DNA of 64,000 nt from Streptomyces sp. HM190 (GTDB lineage Bacteria > Actinomycetota > Actinomycetes > Streptomycetales > Streptomycetaceae), in assembly GCF_009857135.1 (NCBI RefSeq), contig NZ_CP047318.1:6448001-6512000 (forward strand), given 5' to 3'. The notes under the pieces are model-generated. The model was given only the letters and a program-made list of their open reading frames with translations, had not been told where the DNA came from and did not search any database. This document shows, one piece after another, positions 32,073 to 40,697 of this stretch. Within the stretch, counting starts at the first letter, position 1, and each line of letters opens with the position of its first letter. Made by a program: the position numbers and the translations under genes.

Positions 32073-32942
32073 ATGAGCACGCGGATCGCCTTCCTGAAGG
32101 GGCACGGGACCGAGAACGACTTCGTGATCGTCCCCGACCCCGAGAACCTCATCGACCTCACCCCCGCCGCCGTCGCCGCGCTGTGCGACCGCCGCGCGGG
32201 CATCGGGGGCGACGGCGTGCTGCACGTCGTACGGGCGGCCGCGCACCCGGAGGCCGCGGACATGGCCGCCGACGCCGAGTGGTTCATGGACTACCGCAAC
32301 GGCGACGGGTCGATCGCCGAGATGTGCGGCAACGGCGTCCGGGTCTTCGCCCGCTACCTCCAGCACGCCGGTCACGTCACCGAGGGCGACCTCGCCGTCG
32401 CCACGCGTGGGGGCGTGAAGAGCGTCCACATCGCCAAGGACGGCGACGTCACCGTCGGCATGGGTGCCGCACGCCTGCCCGAGGGGGACGTCACGGTGAG
32501 CGTCGGCGACCGCAGCTGGCCCGCGCGCAACGTCGACATGGGCAACCCGCACGCCGTGGCCTTCGTCGACGACCTCTCCGACGCCGGTGACCTGCACACG
32601 CCGCCGCCGTTCACCCCGGCGGCCGCCTACCCCGACGGGGTCAACGTCGAGTTCGTCGTCGACCGTGGCCCGCGCCACGTGGCGATGCGCGTCCACGAGC
32701 GCGGCTCCGGGGAGACCCGCTCGTGCGGCACGGGCGCGTGCGCCGTCGCCGTCGCCGCGGCCCGCCGCGACGGCGCCGACCCGGCCGTGACGGGCACCCC
32801 CGTCACGTACACGGTCGACGTGCCCGGCGGAACCCTCGTCATCACCGAACGGCCCGACGGCGAGATCGAGATGACCGGCCCCGCCGTGATCGTCGCCGAA
32901 GGGGAACTCGACGCCAACTGGCTCGAAAACGCCGCGCGTTGA
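32073..32942 (+). CDS. dapF: Diaminopimelate epimerase
   Basis: 289 residues. The two catalytic cysteines are in EMCGNGVRVF near residue 89 and GTGACAVAV near 225; the first segment FLKGHGTENDFV is the family N-terminus. It converts LL- to meso-diaminopimelate for lysine synthesis. Most Streptomyces use LL-diaminopimelate in the wall, so its main role is likely the lysine route. ATG start 48 bp after the membrane protein. Confidence 0.96.
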   Translation: MSTRIAFLKGHGTENDFVIVPDPENLIDLTPAAVAALCDRRAGIGGDGVLHVVRAAAHPEAADMAADAEWFMDYRNGDGSIAEMCGNGVRVFARYLQHAGHVTEGDLAVATRGGVKSVHIAKDGDVTVGMGAARLPEGDVTVSVGDRSWPARNVDMGNPHAVAFVDDLSDAGDLHTPPPFTPAAAYPDGVNVEFVVDRGPRHVAMRVHERGSGETRSCGTGACAVAVAAARRDGADPAVTGTPVTYTVDVPGGTLVITERPDGEIEMTGPAVIVAEGELDANWLENAAR

Positions 32943-33238
32943 GTCATGTGAGGCTCGACACAGTGGTATGCGGGTCCCGGACGCCACGGACGGGCGAGTC
33001 GAACCCCTGCTCAGCGGTGTGAATCCCAGGCAGGGCCGGGGTCGCGTGGCTCGAAACCGCAAACACCGGAACCTTCGCTCTAATGGGTGATCCGTTTCAC
33101 GCTCGCCGAGAGGCGGTCGGGTGGGCGTGATGGGCTCGGTAGCATCAAGCACCGGCACGGACGGGGGAACGACACGATCCCTGAGCCGCCGCACGCCATG
33201 GGGCACCCGTCCGCCGGTCCACGCAGCCGGAGGTGCCC
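32943..33238 (+). promoter_or_regulatory. Intergenic leader of the rsh gene
   Basis: No gene seen. A TAGCAT near 33140 could be a -10 box for the RelA/SpoT homologue, and a GTTTCACGC tract precedes it, but no clear -35 was found. A strong ccggagg site precedes the ATG at 33239. Confidence 0.35.
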
Positions 33239-35401
33239 ATGAGCGCGGAGGCCACGAACCCCGCCGTATCGCCCGCCCCTGCGCCGCCCGCAGCGCACCG
33301 CAGGAAGGGCCGGCCCCGTATCGACCTGCGCCGTCTGGGCCGTGCCGCGCTGCTCGGGCCGGCCACCCGCGACCGGCTGCCCGACGCCATCAGCCATGTC
33401 GCCGAGGCCCACCGCGCCCACCACCCCGACGCCGACCTGGAACCGCTGCGCCGGGCGTACGTCCTCGCCGAGTCCTCCCACCGCGGCCAGATGCGCAAGA
33501 GCGGCGAGCCGTACATCACCCACCCGCTCGCCGTGACCCTGATCCTCGCCGAACTCGGCGCGGAGACCACGACCCTGACGGCCTCCCTGCTCCACGACAC
33601 CGTCGAGGACACCGACGTGACGCTCGATCAGGTGCGCGAGCAGTTCGGCGAGGAGGTGCGCTACCTCGTCGACGGCGTCACCAAGCTGGAGAAGGTCGAC
33701 TACGGCGCCGCCGCAGAGTCCGAGACCTTCCGCAAGATGCTCGTCGCCACCGGCAACGACGTCCGCGTGATGTCGATCAAACTCGCCGACCGGCTGCACA
33801 ACATGCGCACCCTCGGCGTGATGCGCCCCGAGAAGCAGGAACGCATCGCCAAGGTCACCCGCGACGTGCTGATCCCGCTCGCCGAACGCCTCGGCGTCCA
33901 GGCCCTCAAGACCGAACTGGAGGACCTCGTCTTCGCGATCCTCCACCCCGAGGAGTACGCCCGCACCCGCGAACTGATCGCGGACAACGCCGCCCGCGAG
34001 AGCGATCCGCTCGCCGAGATCGCCGAAGAGGTCCGCGGGGTCCTGCGCGAGGCCGGCATCCAGGCCGAAGTCCACATCCGGCCCCGCCACTTCGTCTCCC
34101 TGCACCGGGTCTCGCGAAAACGCGGACAGCTGCGCGGCACCGACTTCGGACGGCTCCTCGTCCTCGTCGGCGAGGACGCCGACTGCTACGCCGTCCTCGG
34201 TGAACTGCACACCTGTCTCACCCCGGTGGTCTCGGAGTTCAAGGACTTCATCGCCGTACCGAAGTTCAACCTGTACCAGTCGCTGCACACGGCCGTCGCC
34301 CGCGGCGACGGACAGGTCGCCGAAGTCCTCATCCGCACCCACCAGATGCACAAGGTCGCCGAGGCCGGGGTCGTCGCACTCGGCAACCCCTACGCCGCCC
34401 CCGCCGAGGACCAGACCGACGGCGAGCGGACCGACGGCGACGGCGAGCGTGTCGACCCCACCCGTCCCGGCTGGCTCTCCCGCCTCCTCGACTGGCAGCA
34501 GGCCGCGCCCGACGCCGACATGTTCTGGTCCACCCTGCGCGAGGACCTCGCCCAGGACCGCGAGATCACCGTCTTCCGGCCCGACGGCGGGACCCTGGGC
34601 CTCCCCGAGGGCGCCACGTGCGTGGACGCCGCCTACGCCCAGTACGGCGAGGACGCCCACGCCTGCATCGGCGCCCGCGTCAACGGCCGTCTGGCGACAC
34701 TGAGCACGGTCCTCAAGGACGGCGACACCGTCCAGCTCCTCATGGGCCAGGACCCCGCCTCCGAGCCCTCCCGCGAGTGGCTGGAGCACGCCCACACCCC
34801 CGCCGCCCGCATCGCCATCCAGCGCTGGCTCGCCACCCACCCGTCGTCCGCCGCCGACGGACCGGACGCCCTCGACACCGAACGCAAGGACGGGACGCCC
34901 GCCCCCCGCCCCGCCCACGACGAGCCCGCCGCGCCCTCGGACACCGCGAACGCCGTGGTCGTCGCCGGCCGGCCCGAGGCGAACGTCCGCCTCGCCGGCT
35001 GCTGCACCCCCGTACCGCCCGACGAGGTCACCGGCTTCGCCGTCCGCGGGGGAGTGGTGACCGTGCACCGGGTCGAATGCGCCGCCGTGACACGCATGAA
35101 GGGCCTCGGGCGCGGTGAGATCGCCGTGCACTGGGGCGACACCACCGAGTTCCGGGTGACCCTCGTCGCCGAGTCGTTCCAGCGGCCCCACCTCCTCGCC
35201 GACCTCACCGAGGCCATCGCCCTGGAGGGGGTCGCCATCGTCTCCGCCACCGTCGAACCCCCGACCCAGCAGCGCGTCCGGCACACGTACACGGTGCAGC
35301 TCCCGGACGCCGCCCTCCTCCCCGACCTGATGCGCGCCATGCGCAACGTGGCCGGCGTCTACGACGTGGCCCGGCCCCAGCACCAGGCCGCCGCCCGCTA
35401 G
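33239..35401 (+). CDS. RelA/SpoT homologue with intact hydrolase and divergent synthetase domain
   Basis: 720 residues: an HD hydrolase domain (HRGQMRKSGEPYITHP, then LLHDTVEDTDV with the HD pair), a RelA/SpoT synthetase-like domain, a TGS domain (ITVFRPDGGTLGLPEGATCVDAAYAQYG) and a C-terminal ACT-like region. In the synthetase part, FKDFIAVPKFNLYQSLHTAV is kept, but the segment usually ending in AAHW reads AEAGVVALG, and the G-loop Arg/Asp region reads RPRHFVSLHRVSRKR. Synthesis of (p)ppGpp may be lost while hydrolysis remains. This is the second RSH of Streptomyces (RshA position). ATG 33239 is preferred over GTG 33233. Confidence 0.9.
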   Translation: MSAEATNPAVSPAPAPPAAHRRKGRPRIDLRRLGRAALLGPATRDRLPDAISHVAEAHRAHHPDADLEPLRRAYVLAESSHRGQMRKSGEPYITHPLAVTLILAELGAETTTLTASLLHDTVEDTDVTLDQVREQFGEEVRYLVDGVTKLEKVDYGAAAESETFRKMLVATGNDVRVMSIKLADRLHNMRTLGVMRPEKQERIAKVTRDVLIPLAERLGVQALKTELEDLVFAILHPEEYARTRELIADNAARESDPLAEIAEEVRGVLREAGIQAEVHIRPRHFVSLHRVSRKRGQLRGTDFGRLLVLVGEDADCYAVLGELHTCLTPVVSEFKDFIAVPKFNLYQSLHTAVARGDGQVAEVLIRTHQMHKVAEAGVVALGNPYAAPAEDQTDGERTDGDGERVDPTRPGWLSRLLDWQQAAPDADMFWSTLREDLAQDREITVFRPDGGTLGLPEGATCVDAAYAQYGEDAHACIGARVNGRLATLSTVLKDGDTVQLLMGQDPASEPSREWLEHAHTPAARIAIQRWLATHPSSAADGPDALDTERKDGTPAPRPAHDEPAAPSDTANAVVVAGRPEANVRLAGCCTPVPPDEVTGFAVRGGVVTVHRVECAAVTRMKGLGRGEIAVHWGDTTEFRVTLVAESFQRPHLLADLTEAIALEGVAIVSATVEPPTQQRVRHTYTVQLPDAALLPDLMRAMRNVAGVYDVARPQHQAAAR

Positions 35402-35526
35402 CCACCCGCCCACCCGGCGGTCCGACGGTCCACCGGGCGGCCCGGCGGACCGTCGGCGCCGCTCGTTCGGGTGGGACGGCTGCGCGTCGGCGGCGCGCAG
35501 ACCGGGCGCGCTGGTAGCGGTGGTCC

Positions 35527-37020
35527 ATGCCGCTCACCCCACGCCTCAGGGCCCGCCGTACCAAGGCGGCGCTGCTCACCTCCGCCGTCTCCGTCTGCCT
35601 GATCGCCGCGGGCGCGCCCTCGCCCGCCGTCCCGCTCGGCGTCGGCGACCGCCTCTTCCCGCACCTCGGCAACCCCGGCTACGACGTGCGGTCGTACGAC
35701 CTGGCCTTCACCTACCCCGGTGACAACCGCAAGCCCCTGACGGCCGTCACCACGATCGACGCCCGGACGACGTCCTCCCTGGACCGGGTCAACCTCGACT
35801 TCACCCACGGGAAGGTCGGCTCCGTCGAGGTCGACGGAGCGCCCGCCGCCTTCACCACCGCGGGCGAGGACCTGGTGATCACCCCGCGGCAGCCGCTCCC
35901 CGCGGGCAGCCGGACCCGCATCACCGTGCGGCACACCAGCGACCCCGTGTACACCGGGGACGAGGAGGGCGGCTGGGTGCGCACCGCCGACGGGCTCGCC
36001 ATGGCCAACCAGGCCGACGCCGCCCACGTGGTGTTCCCCTGCAACGACCACCCCTCCGACAAGGCCCTGTTCACCGTCCGCGTCGCCGTGCCCGACGGCT
36101 ACACGGCCGTCTCCAACGGGCTGGGGACCGGCACCGACCGCGGCCCCGGCACCACCACCTGGACGTACCGCACCGCACACCCCATGGCCACCGAGCTGGC
36201 CCAGGTGTCCATCGGCCGCTCCGCCGTCGTACGCCGCTCGGGACCGGACGGCCTGCCCGTCCGCGACGTGGTCCCCGCCAAGGACCGCGAGCGGCTCGAA
36301 CCGTGGCTGGAGAAGACCCCGGCCCAGATCGCGTGGATGGAGCGCAAGGTCGGCCGCTACCCCTTCGAGACGTACGGGGTGCTCATCGCCGAGGCGCAGA
36401 CCGGGTTCGAACTGGAGACGCAGACCCTCTCCCTGTTCGAGAGGGAGCTGTTCGTCCGCCCCGAGTACCCGAAGTGGTACGTCGAGTCGATCATGGTGCA
36501 CGAGCTGGCCCACCAGTGGTTCGGCAACAGCGTCAGCCCTCGCACCTGGTCCGACCTGTGGCTCAACGAGGGGCACGCCACCTGGTACGAGGCCCTCTAC
36601 GCCGAGGAGAAGGCCGGCCGCCCCATGGAGACCCGGATGAAGGCCGCCTACAGCGCCTCCGACCGCTGGCGGGCCGCCGGTGGCCCGCCGGCGGCCCCCA
36701 AGGCGCCCAAGGCCGGCCACAAGATCGGCATCTTCCGGCCGAACGTCTACGACGGGGCCGCGCTCGTGCTGTACGCCCTGCGCGAGGAGATCGGCCGCCC
36801 CGCCTTCGAACGGCTCCAGCGGGCCTGGGTCGCCGTCCACCGCGACGGCGTCGCGTCCACCGCCGACTTCCAGCGGCTCGCCACCCGGATCGCCGGACGC
36901 GACCTGGACGCCTTCTTCCAGGGCTGGCTCCACGGCGAGCGGACGCCGCCGATGCCGGGGCACCCGGACTGGAAGGCGGCACCCGCCGAGGCTTCGGCGA
37001 AGCGGAAGACGGGAAAATAA
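35527..37020 (+). CDS. Secreted M1-family metallopeptidase (aminopeptidase)
   Basis: 497 residues. A basic head and hydrophobic stretch (KAALLTSAVSVCLIAAGAP) form a signal peptide. Zinc site: H325ELAH329 with the third ligand Glu in WLNEGHATW, 19 residues on. It is about half the length of aminopeptidase N and matches short secreted actinobacterial M1 enzymes. ATG start. A terminator hairpin follows at 37097. Confidence 0.92.
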   Translation: MPLTPRLRARRTKAALLTSAVSVCLIAAGAPSPAVPLGVGDRLFPHLGNPGYDVRSYDLAFTYPGDNRKPLTAVTTIDARTTSSLDRVNLDFTHGKVGSVEVDGAPAAFTTAGEDLVITPRQPLPAGSRTRITVRHTSDPVYTGDEEGGWVRTADGLAMANQADAAHVVFPCNDHPSDKALFTVRVAVPDGYTAVSNGLGTGTDRGPGTTTWTYRTAHPMATELAQVSIGRSAVVRRSGPDGLPVRDVVPAKDRERLEPWLEKTPAQIAWMERKVGRYPFETYGVLIAEAQTGFELETQTLSLFERELFVRPEYPKWYVESIMVHELAHQWFGNSVSPRTWSDLWLNEGHATWYEALYAEEKAGRPMETRMKAAYSASDRWRAAGGPPAAPKAPKAGHKIGIFRPNVYDGAALVLYALREEIGRPAFERLQRAWVAVHRDGVASTADFQRLATRIAGRDLDAFFQGWLHGERTPPMPGHPDWKAAPAEASAKRKTGK

Positions 37021-37096
37021 CCCGCGTGACGAGACGAGGCGTGCCGTGCGACCATCTTCGAGTCGGCGGCGCGGCCCACTCCCGGTCAGCCGTGGA

Positions 37097-37114
37097 CCGG
37101 CCCCCAGGGGCCGG
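37097..37114 (+). terminator. Short perfect hairpin after the M1 peptidase gene
   Basis: CCGGCCCC and GGGGCCGG separated by CA, 77 bp after the stop. It probably separates the peptidase transcript from hflX. Confidence 0.45.
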
Positions 37115-37227
37115 CCCGAGGCCGGCCGAGGCCCTGTCCGGGAATCCCCGGGCGGCCCCGGGCGTTGTCGCCATCGACGGACCGAGATCCGTCACACCTT
37201 CGGTACCCCCATCGACGTAAGGATCCA

Positions 37228-38724
37228 ATGACCTCCTCTTCATCCCCTTCCCAGGCCGCACAGCGCGCCTTCGCGCAGAACAACCCCGAGGGTCTTCGGG
37301 CCGATGCCCTGATGGAAGAGGACGTCGCCTGGAGCTTCGAGATCGACGGCGAGCGGGACGGCGACCAGTTCGACCGCTCCGAGCGCGCGGCCCTGCGCCG
37401 CGTCGCGGGCCTCTCCACCGAGCTCGAGGACGTCACCGAGGTCGAGTACCGCCAGCTCCGTCTGGAGCGGGTCGTGCTCGTCGGTGTCTGGACCACGGGA
37501 ACCGCGCAGGACGCGGAGAACTCCCTGGCCGAGCTGGCAGCCCTCGCGGAGACGGCGGGCGCGCTCGTCCTCGACGGTGTGATCCAGCGCCGCGACAAGC
37601 CGGACGCGGCCACCTACATCGGTTCCGGCAAGGCCGGCGAGCTGCGGGACATCGTCCTCGAATCGGGCGCCGACACCGTCATCTGCGACGGTGAGCTGAG
37701 CCCGGGGCAGCTCATCCACCTCGAAGACGTCGTCAAGGTCAAGGTCATCGACCGTACGGCCCTGATCCTCGACATCTTCGCCCAGCACGCCAAGTCCCGA
37801 GAGGGCAAGGCCCAGGTCGCGCTCGCGCAGATGCAGTACATGCTGCCGCGGCTGCGCGGCTGGGGTCAGTCGCTGTCCCGGCAGATGGGCGGCGGCAAGG
37901 GCGGCGGCCTCGCCACCCGTGGTCCCGGTGAGACCAAGATCGAGACGGACCGGCGACGGATCCGCGAGAAGATGGCGAAGATGCGCCGGGAGATCGCGGA
38001 GATGAAGACCGGCCGCGAGATCAAGCGCCAGGAGCGCAGGCGGAACAAGGTTCCCTCGGTCGCCATCGCCGGCTACACCAACGCGGGCAAGTCCTCCCTG
38101 CTCAACCGTCTCACCGGCGCGGGCGTCCTGGTCGAGAACGCCCTGTTCGCGACCCTCGACCCGACCGTGCGCCGGGCCGAGACCCCGAGCGGGCGCCTGT
38201 ACACGCTGGCGGACACCGTCGGCTTCGTACGGCACCTGCCGCACCACCTGGTCGAGGCGTTCCGCTCCACGATGGAGGAGGTCGGCGACTCCGACCTGAT
38301 CCTCCACGTCGTCGACGGTTCGCACCCGGCGCCGGAGGAGCAGCTGGCCGCCGTGCGCGAGGTCATCCGTGACGTGGGCGCGACGAACGTGCCCGAGATC
38401 GTGGTGATCAACAAGGCGGACGCGGCCGACCCGCTGACGCTGCAGCGCCTGCTGCGGATCGAGAAGCGCTCCATCGCGGTCTCGGCCCGCACCGGTCAGG
38501 GCATCGAGGAACTGCTCGCCCTGATCGACGACGAACTGCCCCGCCCCTCGGTCGAGATCGAGGCGCTCGTGCCGTACACGCACGGCAAGCTCGTCGCCCG
38601 CGCCCACACCGAGGGCGAGGTGATCTCCGAGGAGCACACCCCGGAGGGCACCCTGCTCAAGGCCCGGGTGCACGAGGAACTGGCGGCGGACCTGGCACCG
38701 TACGTGCCGGCGCCGACCGTCTGA
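37228..38724 (+). CDS. hflX: Ribosome-associated GTPase HflX
   Basis: 498 residues. An N-terminal HflX domain with the glycine-rich GGGKGGGLATRGPGETKIE linker precedes the G domain: G1 GYTNAGKSSL, G3 DTVGF and G4 NKAD. It binds the 50S subunit and splits or rescues stalled ribosomes. ATG 37228 is chosen because taagga lies before it; longer in-frame readings have no site. The gene converges on a serine protease gene across a large palindrome. Confidence 0.95.
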   Translation: MTSSSSPSQAAQRAFAQNNPEGLRADALMEEDVAWSFEIDGERDGDQFDRSERAALRRVAGLSTELEDVTEVEYRQLRLERVVLVGVWTTGTAQDAENSLAELAALAETAGALVLDGVIQRRDKPDAATYIGSGKAGELRDIVLESGADTVICDGELSPGQLIHLEDVVKVKVIDRTALILDIFAQHAKSREGKAQVALAQMQYMLPRLRGWGQSLSRQMGGGKGGGLATRGPGETKIETDRRRIREKMAKMRREIAEMKTGREIKRQERRRNKVPSVAIAGYTNAGKSSLLNRLTGAGVLVENALFATLDPTVRRAETPSGRLYTLADTVGFVRHLPHHLVEAFRSTMEEVGDSDLILHVVDGSHPAPEEQLAAVREVIRDVGATNVPEIVVINKADAADPLTLQRLLRIEKRSIAVSARTGQGIEELLALIDDELPRPSVEIEALVPYTHGKLVARAHTEGEVISEEHTPEGTLLKARVHEELAADLAPYVPAPTV

Positions 38725-39092
38725 CCCGTCACGGGGGAAGGCCCGTCCCCAGTGCCGCGACGGGCAACGTTTGCCCGTCGCGGAGCGGCGTGCGGTGCGT
38801 GCTCTCGGCGCGCCGGGCGCACGTCCTCGTACGGGATGTACTCGGGCTTGTGCCCGGTGCGGCGAGAGTGCGTGCCGGGCGTCGCGACGGGGCAGACGTT
38901 GCCTGCCGCGGCACTGGAAGGCGCCGGCCGAGGGACGGGCCTTCCCGCGTGGTGCGGACCACCGGCCCCGCTCAACTCCAACCGGTCGGCGATGACATCG
39001 GTGTCCGCGCGGCTGCTCCCCGACACGTCGGCGGCTGCCCGAAGGCGGCCGCCGGACCGTCGCCGCCCGCGGGCGTCACCGTGCGCCCGGCC
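38725..39092. other. Convergent intergenic region hflX / serine protease
   Basis: No gene is supported. The left 220 bp is an imperfect palindrome (separate entry). The stretch from 38950 to 39092 contains nothing I can name. Confidence 0.6.
38735..38946. repeat. 210-bp imperfect palindrome with a perfect 12-bp inner hairpin
   Basis: The outer arms are GGGAAGGCCCGTCCC (38735-38749) and its exact complement at 38932-38946. Further inside, AGTGCCGCG (38751-38759) pairs with 38907-38915, a CGACGGGCAACGT-like segment is present in both arms, CTCTCG (near 38802) pairs with CGAGAG (near 38868), and CCGGGC pairs near 38813 and 38857. The left arm is itself a hairpin: CGCGACGGGCAA with TTGCCCGTCGCG at 38756-38782, a likely terminator for hflX. 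The size and layered symmetry exceed a normal terminator; a MITE-like insertion or a long structured RNA are possible. Confidence 0.65.
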
Positions 39093-40319
39093 TCACCGCT
39101 GGGCGAACTTCTCGCTGACCGCGTCGTAGACCCCCTGGGCCTCCTTGCCCAGCCGCGGGCCCGCCAGCCAGCCCGCGCTCACCGGGCCGATGGAGGTGTT
39201 GGACACCAGCGCCGGCTTGCCGTCCGAGCCGGTCGCCACCCAGCCGCCGCCCGACGAACCGCCGGTCATGGTGCAGCCGATGCGGTACATCGTCGGGTCG
39301 GACTCGACGAGCGAGAGCCGCCCCGGCTTGTCCGTGCACTGGTACATCGTCTCGCCGTCGTACGGGGCGCCCGCCGGGTACCCCGTCGCGGTGATGCTGT
39401 CCACCTGCGGCACGGCCGGCGCGTCGAAGTCCACCGGCAGCGCCGAGCCGACCGTCTCCTCCAGGGACTTGCCGCCGTTGCCCTCCTCCGGCGTCACATG
39501 GATGACCGCGAAGTCGTACGGCGCTCCGTCGCCGCCCTTCTGACCGCCCTGCTCGATCCACTGGTCCGAGGTCTGCGCCCAGTCACCCCACCACATGCCG
39601 TACGGGGCGACCTGCTCCTTGGTGGCGGTCGGCAACTCCGCCGCCGACAGACCGCTGTCGTTGTACGAGGGCACGAAGGCGATGTTGCGGTACCAGCCGC
39701 CCGACTTGCCGGCGTGCACACAGTGCCCGGCCGTCCACACGAGGTTGGACCTGCCCGGATTGGCCGGGTCCTTCACCACCGTCGCCGAGCAGACCATCGT
39801 GCCCTCGGGCGAGTCGAAGAAGACCTTGCCCGCCTCGGGCGCGTTCGCGTGGTACTCCGTCGGCACCGCCGCCGCCTGGACGGGCTGCGGGGTCGGGTCG
39901 GTGACGCCCTGGTCGCCGGTGAGGTCGCTCTCGTCGACCTCCTTCTCCGGCTCCTCGGCGTCCCGCATCCGGTCCGGGTCCCACAGGTCCTCGATGATCG
40001 GGTTGACGTAGTCCTCGGCCTCGCGCAGCCAGTCGTCCTTGTCCCAGTTCTTCCAGGCCCCGCCCCGCCACTTGTCGAGGTCGATCCCGTGCTCCTTGAG
40101 CTTCTCCTTGAGGTTGTCCGGGATCCGGATCTTGCCGTCGCCGCCGTTGTCCTGGGCGGACGACGACGCCTCGGCGTTCGCCGTGGTGTCCCCCGAGCCG
40201 CAGGCGGTGGCGGTGAGCGACAGGGCCGTGGCGAGACCGACCGCTGCCAGGACGGGGGAGGTTCTGCGGCGCGCGCTCCTTCCACGACGAGCGGCGAAGA
40301 GCGGGCGTATGGGTCGCAT
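39093..40319 (-). CDS. Trypsin-like serine protease lipoprotein
   Basis: 408 residues. The N-terminal signal ends in LTATAC-GSG, a lipobox-like site, so it is probably lipid-anchored outside the cell. Catalytic triad: His in WTAGHC, Asp in YDFAVIHV and Ser in TGGSSGGGW. Between the signal and the protease domain is a 100-residue acidic linker. The ATG at 40319 is chosen because ggggag lies 8 bases upstream and the lipoprotein signal follows directly. Confidence 0.92.
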   Translation of the reverse strand: MRPIRPLFAARRGRSARRRTSPVLAAVGLATALSLTATACGSGDTTANAEASSSAQDNGGDGKIRIPDNLKEKLKEHGIDLDKWRGGAWKNWDKDDWLREAEDYVNPIIEDLWDPDRMRDAEEPEKEVDESDLTGDQGVTDPTPQPVQAAAVPTEYHANAPEAGKVFFDSPEGTMVCSATVVKDPANPGRSNLVWTAGHCVHAGKSGGWYRNIAFVPSYNDSGLSAAELPTATKEQVAPYGMWWGDWAQTSDQWIEQGGQKGGDGAPYDFAVIHVTPEEGNGGKSLEETVGSALPVDFDAPAVPQVDSITATGYPAGAPYDGETMYQCTDKPGRLSLVESDPTMYRIGCTMTGGSSGGGWVATGSDGKPALVSNTSIGPVSAGWLAGPRLGKEAQGVYDAVSEKFAQR

Positions 40320-40697
40320 GGTCTGAACTCCCCTGGGGCGTTGACGAACTCTGTGCTGCCGAAGCGGTGCGCGTGCGGCCTCGCCGCGCGCCCGCCGCCT
40401 CCTCGTACGGCTCCGACACGCCTCGCGCTCGACTCCGTACACCTGCTTCGTCGTACGGGGCCGCCGTGCGCGCGGCCGGGTACGGGTCCGCCGAGCCGGG
40501 CGTCCCGCCGGAACGGCACCACACACTATGCGGTCCCTGTGGGGGACATCCGATGGAACGGCAACGGTTCCGTCACGGCAAGGATCTTCGCCTCACCCGC
40601 TTCCGAGTGCGTGCCGCGTCGTTGGTACGGGCGGGGACCCGCCGGTGCTCGGTGACCCCTGCCAACTCGCCTCTGAGCAGCGGGAGGAAGTGTAGTC
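40320..40697. promoter_or_regulatory. Divergent intergenic region, protease / siderophore genes
   Basis: 378 bp without a gene. It must hold both promoters. I looked for an iron-box (TTAGGTTAGGCTAACC-like) expected for siderophore genes and found none. A gggaggaag site precedes the aminotransferase GTG. Confidence 0.45.

Noticed and set aside
32960..33060. tRNA-like GGGGTTCGACTCGCCC on the minus strand before rsh
   Set aside because: No matching acceptor, D or anticodon stems could be found around it.
39076..39561. Additional minus-strand frame inside the serine protease gene
   Set aside because: The protease frame holds the catalytic residues over the same stretch.
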